Shown here: piece after piece, positions 60,339 through 64,000 of the stretch
Layout of the letters: each line of letters begins with the position of its first letter
Position numbering within the stretch: the stretch's first letter is position 1
Assembly (NCBI RefSeq): GCF_002933815.1
Contig: NZ_BEYR01000005.1
Location: forward strand, 62,260 to 126,259
Source: Sphingobacterium sp. HMA12
GTDB taxonomy: Bacteria; Bacteroidota; Bacteroidia; Sphingobacteriales; Sphingobacteriaceae
Reading direction: 5' to 3'
Length of the DNA stretch: 64,000 bases
Position numbers and translations under genes: made by a program
The notes under the pieces: generated by a model
Told to the model about the DNA's origin: nothing
Seen by the model: the letters and a program-made list of their open reading frames with translations, nothing else
Databases searched by the model: none

Positions 60339-63083
60339 TTATAAAAACATTTTTGTGAAATCCCAGGATAACTTGAGCATATAATATCTACGGATCGTAT
60401 CATAACGTCGCTGTGTAAAAATTGATGTTGATGCCGAACGGCTAAAACCTTTATTTTGGTTCAGTACATCGTTGATCATAAAATCCAACATCAAAGATTC
60501 ATTCTTGAGGAACTTTTTACTTACTCCGGGATGCAACAAGAATTGTTCGAATTTTTCATCAAAAGCCTTCGTTGCTGCCTCGTAGGTATAGCTATAGTTT
60601 GTATATACTTTAAAGGTTTTATTGATAAAATATTCCACACTACCATTCGATCCAAATACAAAGCCATTACTATTCGTGTTACGTTCCAAGCTGGATTTCA
60701 TTAAGCGATATTGTGGGCTGAAGTTTAAATCGAAATTCAATCCAGTCTTTGTATCTCTTTTAAAATTATACGTAAAATTGAAATTCGTTGTGTTGACGTT
60801 GTTTAATTGCTGGTTGAATAGATTATAATTATCACTCATATTCAGGTAGAACTGTGGCGAATTGGACAAGCCCAATTTTTTGCTCAATTTGAAATGGTAT
60901 CCGGACCAGATATTCACGGAAGTATTTGTTTTACCCTTTACATTATTCCAGGTGTAGATATTGAGTCCTTTTACAGTATCAATATTTTGTGTGATCGGAT
61001 TTTTATCCAAAGTGATATTCCCGCCCGCATAGACATAACTTCCAGTCAAAATCCGAAATGAGTTATAGTTGATATTTAAGGAGTTTCTAAAAGAAGGTTT
61101 TAAATTTTCATTTCCCAAATACCGGTTGATCTGATCCGAATTATCCAGAATAGGCTGAATCTGACTCATGGAAGGTAATTGATTCTTTCCGGTGTAATTC
61201 ATCCATAACCCTTTGGTCTTTGTGAAGGAATATCCGGCACTTACATTGGGATTATAAGTAAAATAACTTCTGGAAAGCCCCTCTTGACTATAGTAATTAT
61301 ATTGTTTGAGCTTATCATTATTAAAATTATTAGCAACGGTAAACTTCAACTTATCGGTTGTATGCACGACGGCTAATTTATATCTGCTGCTCCGTCTATC
61401 AAAATCGTAATTGTTACTGAAACGACTGTCCAGATCATCATATTTTCCGTCCGCACCTTTATTGAATGATTCAACACGGGAAGAGTTATTACTACTCTCT
61501 ATTCCAGTTCCGACAACAAGGTTCCAAACTTTCGACATTGGCTCTGTATAGGAAACTGAAGCCCCCAGTACATCATTTTTATTATTGCGTTCCTTGCGTT
61601 GATCTGTCGAGTCTATCGGTGTATATCCTATAGTATCCTTTTTAAGAGAATTCTGAACGGTTGAAAATAGATGACCATCACCTATCATTTCACTTCGTCT
61701 GAATTGACCGTCAAATGTAAAAGAACGTCCTTTTTTCTTAAATTTATGGGTAAAATAAGTACTAAAATTCAACTCATTGACTGTGTTCTTGATGGTCTCC
61801 TGCGTTTTTTCAGCTACAGTTGTATCCATATTCTGGGCAAACTGATAGGCTTCACGTTTATTGTCCGACCAGAGATTTTTGCGGGAAATTCCACCCCGGA
61901 TCGTCAAGGTATTTAATGAATCAAAATTCAGATCATATTTCAAATTGGCGCGATGCTGGTCATTTTCTGTATCTATGGATTTAGTTGACTTATTATTGAT
62001 CAATCCCGTACTGATTGTCTCATCATCTCCATCACTGCTTAATCTTCCGTATTTATAGTTAATATTGACGTTATGTTTATCCTTGTTGAATTTATCCGAA
62101 AAATTGATCCCCGAATTAATCGCTCGCGGTATACCAATTACACCCTGCCCTGAAAAAGGATCCGTAAAATTAGACCAGGACATGGACCCGTCATCCCCGT
62201 ATGAAACACCCGAGTCACCACCGTATTTCTGTGCATCCTGCCAGTTCATGCTTGTCGTCCCGTTATTTCCAAAAAGACCATAAACGGAGATCTTTTGAGA
62301 TCCTTTGAATTTGTTTAACATCAACTGCCCCATGTAATAGTCACTGGTACCGCCACCGAGTAAGGCTTTTCCGAACATGCCATTTTTGGAACCATCTTTT
62401 AGTTTGACATTAATAGTCTGTTCACGTTGACCGTCATCTACACCTGTTCGCTCCGCCTGCTCGGATTTCTTTTCATACACCTGTACCTTATCAACCATAT
62501 CTGATCGAATATTGCGGGTCACCAATGTCGGATCGTCACCAAAAAACTCCTCACCATCCACCAATACCTTTTTGACAGTTTTACCTTGTGCGGTAATTTT
62601 TCCGGACGCGTCAACGGTGATCCCAGGCAAGACTTTCAACAAATCTTCAACCTTCGCATTTTTTTCTACTTTAAAACTACCAGCGTCATACTCCGTGGTG
62701 TCTCCTTTTATAGTAATGGGAATTCGACCAGTAACAATAACTTCCTCCAATAAAGTGGCCGTTTTGGTCAGCCCAACAGCTAACTTGGAATAATCTTTAT
62801 CCTTAGAAATCTCTGTATAATAATCACCGTATTTGGGATAACTTATGATCAATAGATAAGATCCTGTATCGGGCTTGGATAAAGAAAAAAGTCCATTTTC
62901 ATCTGATCTCGTAAAACCTGTCAATATGGAATCTTTAGCGGTTAGCAACATGACTGTTGCATCAGATAATTTGACCTGATCCTTGACATCACTTATTTTT
63001 CCGGCAATAATTTTGGACTGCGCGAGCGCCATTCCCTGAGTACCGAAAACGAAAAATAAGAGAATTTGAAAAACTCTTTTCAT
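60339..63083 (-). CDS. Outer-membrane beta-barrel protein with carboxypeptidase-like and plug domains (copy B)
   Basis: A 914-residue outer-membrane protein, signal peptide MKRVFQILLFFVFGTQGMALAQ, then the same Ig-like domain (SKPDTGSYLLIISYPKYG) and plug (LEEVIVTGR, LLKVLPGITVDASGKI, VDGEEFFGDDP) as copy A with only scattered substitutions. The barrel (about 235-914) is much more different, including a Gly/Ser/Trp-rich insert near 285-315. Lies downstream of an ECF sigma/anti-sigma pair on the same strand, which may control it. Confidence 0.9.
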   Translation of the reverse strand: MKRVFQILLFFVFGTQGMALAQSKIIAGKISDVKDQVKLSDATVMLLTAKDSILTGFTRSDENGLFSLSKPDTGSYLLIISYPKYGDYYTEISKDKDYSKLAVGLTKTATLLEEVIVTGRIPITIKGDTTEYDAGSFKVEKNAKVEDLLKVLPGITVDASGKITAQGKTVKKVLVDGEEFFGDDPTLVTRNIRSDMVDKVQVYEKKSEQAERTGVDDGQREQTINVKLKDGSKNGMFGKALLGGGTSDYYMGQLMLNKFKGSQKISVYGLFGNNGTTSMNWQDAQKYGGDSGVSYGDDGSMSWSNFTDPFSGQGVIGIPRAINSGINFSDKFNKDKHNVNINYKYGRLSSDGDDETISTGLINNKSTKSIDTENDQHRANLKYDLNFDSLNTLTIRGGISRKNLWSDNKREAYQFAQNMDTTVAEKTQETIKNTVNELNFSTYFTHKFKKKGRSFTFDGQFRRSEMIGDGHLFSTVQNSLKKDTIGYTPIDSTDQRKERNNKNDVLGASVSYTEPMSKVWNLVVGTGIESSNNSSRVESFNKGADGKYDDLDSRFSNNYDFDRRSSRYKLAVVHTTDKLKFTVANNFNNDKLKQYNYYSQEGLSRSYFTYNPNVSAGYSFTKTKGLWMNYTGKNQLPSMSQIQPILDNSDQINRYLGNENLKPSFRNSLNINYNSFRILTGSYVYAGGNITLDKNPITQNIDTVKGLNIYTWNNVKGKTNTSVNIWSGYHFKLSKKLGLSNSPQFYLNMSDNYNLFNQQLNNVNTTNFNFTYNFKRDTKTGLNFDLNFSPQYRLMKSSLERNTNSNGFVFGSNGSVEYFINKTFKVYTNYSYTYEAATKAFDEKFEQFLLHPGVSKKFLKNESLMLDFMINDVLNQNKGFSRSASTSIFTQRRYDTIRRYYMLKLSWDFTKMFL

Positions 63084-63267
63084 AAAATTGTTGGATAGTA
63101 TATTAATATCAATATAACATTAGTAGATAAAACCAATGTTTTGTTACAGTAAATTTAATTTTATTTCTAAAAAAATTTCCCCGGTTGCTCCGACTCTAAT
63201 TGAAACGAAATAAAAAGGTCATATCTCTAGGAAACAATACTTGGCAAATTTCATAAAGGGATCTGAA

Positions 63268-63618
63268 TTATTGATAGCTTTTATCCTGCTGCATCTTGAT
63301 CAATTTCCATAATTGCAGACAGAAAGAGCAGATCAATGCCACAAAAACAATCTGGAAGAATATCGAGATATAATTGCGGTATGCGGCCATCATTTCTATG
63401 CGCTCAAGCTTATTCATCCAATAGCTATTGAGTAGCATACCACAGATTGATCCCAAAAGAAAAAATACGATGGCATATTTTTTATCCGAATGCGCTTTAG
63501 ATTTTGCATTTTCCAAACCTGCAATCTTCCCCATAATACGTTGTTCAAAGTCGTCAAATGGCATGCTTACTTTGCTCATTTGCATGACCTGTTTCATTTT
63601 CTTGTGTTCGTTATCCAT
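63268..63618 (-). CDS. Putative membrane anti-sigma factor
   Basis: A 116-residue protein with a soluble N-terminal region (SKVSMPFDDFEQRIMGKI) and two membrane segments (about 47-67 and 83-105), encoded directly after an ECF sigma gene with an 8-bp overlap. The N-terminal part could bind the sigma factor. The assignment rests on position and topology; no ZAS motif or FecR domain is visible. Confidence 0.65.
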   Translation of the reverse strand: MDNEHKKMKQVMQMSKVSMPFDDFEQRIMGKIAGLENAKSKAHSDKKYAIVFFLLGSICGMLLNSYWMNKLERIEMMAAYRNYISIFFQIVFVALICSFCLQLWKLIKMQQDKSYQ

Positions 63619-64000
63619 GATATTCGGATTTTTTAATCAATTGACTCAATACCAGTTGCATATTTTTGCGCGCCCGATGTAGTATAACTTTTGTGTTAGC
63701 GAGTGTCCAGCCCATGATTTCCTGAATTTCCTCCATGGATTGTTCCTCCAGATAGAATAGGCGTAGGGCAACAGATTCCTTGGGTGATAATATAGCTAGG
63801 GCATCATTAATCATTTCTTTTCGCTCGTTGTCAATAATTTCATCGAGAACAGACGCATCATAGGCTAGGTCATGATCCGTCAGCTCAAAATTGATCAATG
63901 CTATTTTCTTATACCGTATGCTATTAAAGGCAACGTGGACAACGATACGATAAAACCAGGTACTAAATTTTGATTTGCCTTTGAAAGAGGATAAGGATTG
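63611..64000 (-). CDS. ECF-type RNA polymerase sigma factor, 5' partial
   Basis: The C-terminal 129 residues of a sigma-70-family ECF factor; the frame is open to the window edge and the start lies outside. The visible part begins in region 2 (SSFKGKSKFSTWFYRIVVHVAFNS) and runs through the linker to region 4, LSPKESVALRLFYLEEQSMEEIQEIMGWTLANTKVILHRARKN, the -35-binding HTH. It overlaps the membrane protein gene by 8 bp, the usual sigma/anti-sigma layout. Confidence 0.93.
   Translation of the reverse strand, partial: QSLSSFKGKSKFSTWFYRIVVHVAFNSIRYKKIALINFELTDHDLAYDASVLDEIIDNERKEMINDALAILSPKESVALRLFYLEEQSMEEIQEIMGWTLANTKVILHRARKNMQLVLSQLIKKSEYHG

Overview
The window reads as chromosomal DNA from a Bacteroidota bacterium, most likely Sphingobacteriaceae (a Sphingobacterium-like organism). 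The support is family content: giant two-domain FtsX/MacB permeases ending in NPV-x-x-LRDE, GLPGLI proteins beside outer-membrane barrels, an M56 peptidase with TonB C-terminal domains, an S46 dipeptidyl peptidase, GldC, BshA, an Hc1-like histone, a GXHH-type IleRS, and several TAnnTTTG -7 promoter boxes. Genus is an inference. I saw no rRNA, tRNA, CRISPR array, phage or transposase gene.

1-13.6 kb: a cluster of five large FtsX/MacB-type permease genes (the first cut by the window edge) and one LolD/MacB-type ATPase. Three of the permease genes have the same upstream layout: two tandem TGTyCG-n4-CGrACA palindromes 21-22 bp apart, then 61.5-62.5 bp to a sigma-54-like TGGC-n7-TTG element. This points to control by an NtrC-type activator not in the window. 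A small HTH gene, an unknown gene, a relic of a permease 3' end and short dispersed repeats sit among them.

13.7-25.9 kb: a transglutaminase-like protein, a lipoprotein and QueH, then a lipid block (yceD-rpmF-plsX-fabH-accB-accC), tatC, rpiB, a PA+M28 peptidase and the chaperone pair cbpA-cbpM.

26-30.6 kb, minus strand: a lipoprotein, an M56 (BlaR1-like) sensor with three TonB C-terminal repeats, its BlaI-type repressor behind a stack of palindromes, arfB and a DUF1003 protein.

30.8-43 kb: bshA, pyrH-frr, a Tat-signal sugar-phosphate isomerase-like protein; on the minus strand purE, purK, nuoB, nuoA, ffh, a YugP-type metallopeptidase, an ECF sigma factor and glyA; then an IscA-type protein. 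nuoAB is followed by purKE rather than by nuoC.

43-55.7 kb: ileS, a DksA/TraR-like protein, lspA, a second M28 peptidase, an RmlD-like SDR and an acyl-CoA thioesterase; convergent to these an EVE protein, gldC, a small membrane protein and a DEAD-box helicase; then a DPP7-like S46 peptidase and a 59-residue histone-like protein.

55.7-64 kb, minus strand: an ECF sigma factor (cut by the edge) and a putative membrane anti-sigma factor lie upstream of two successive modules, each an outer-membrane beta-barrel gene followed by a GLPGLI gene. The carboxypeptidase-like and plug domains of the two barrels are nearly the same while the barrels have diverged.
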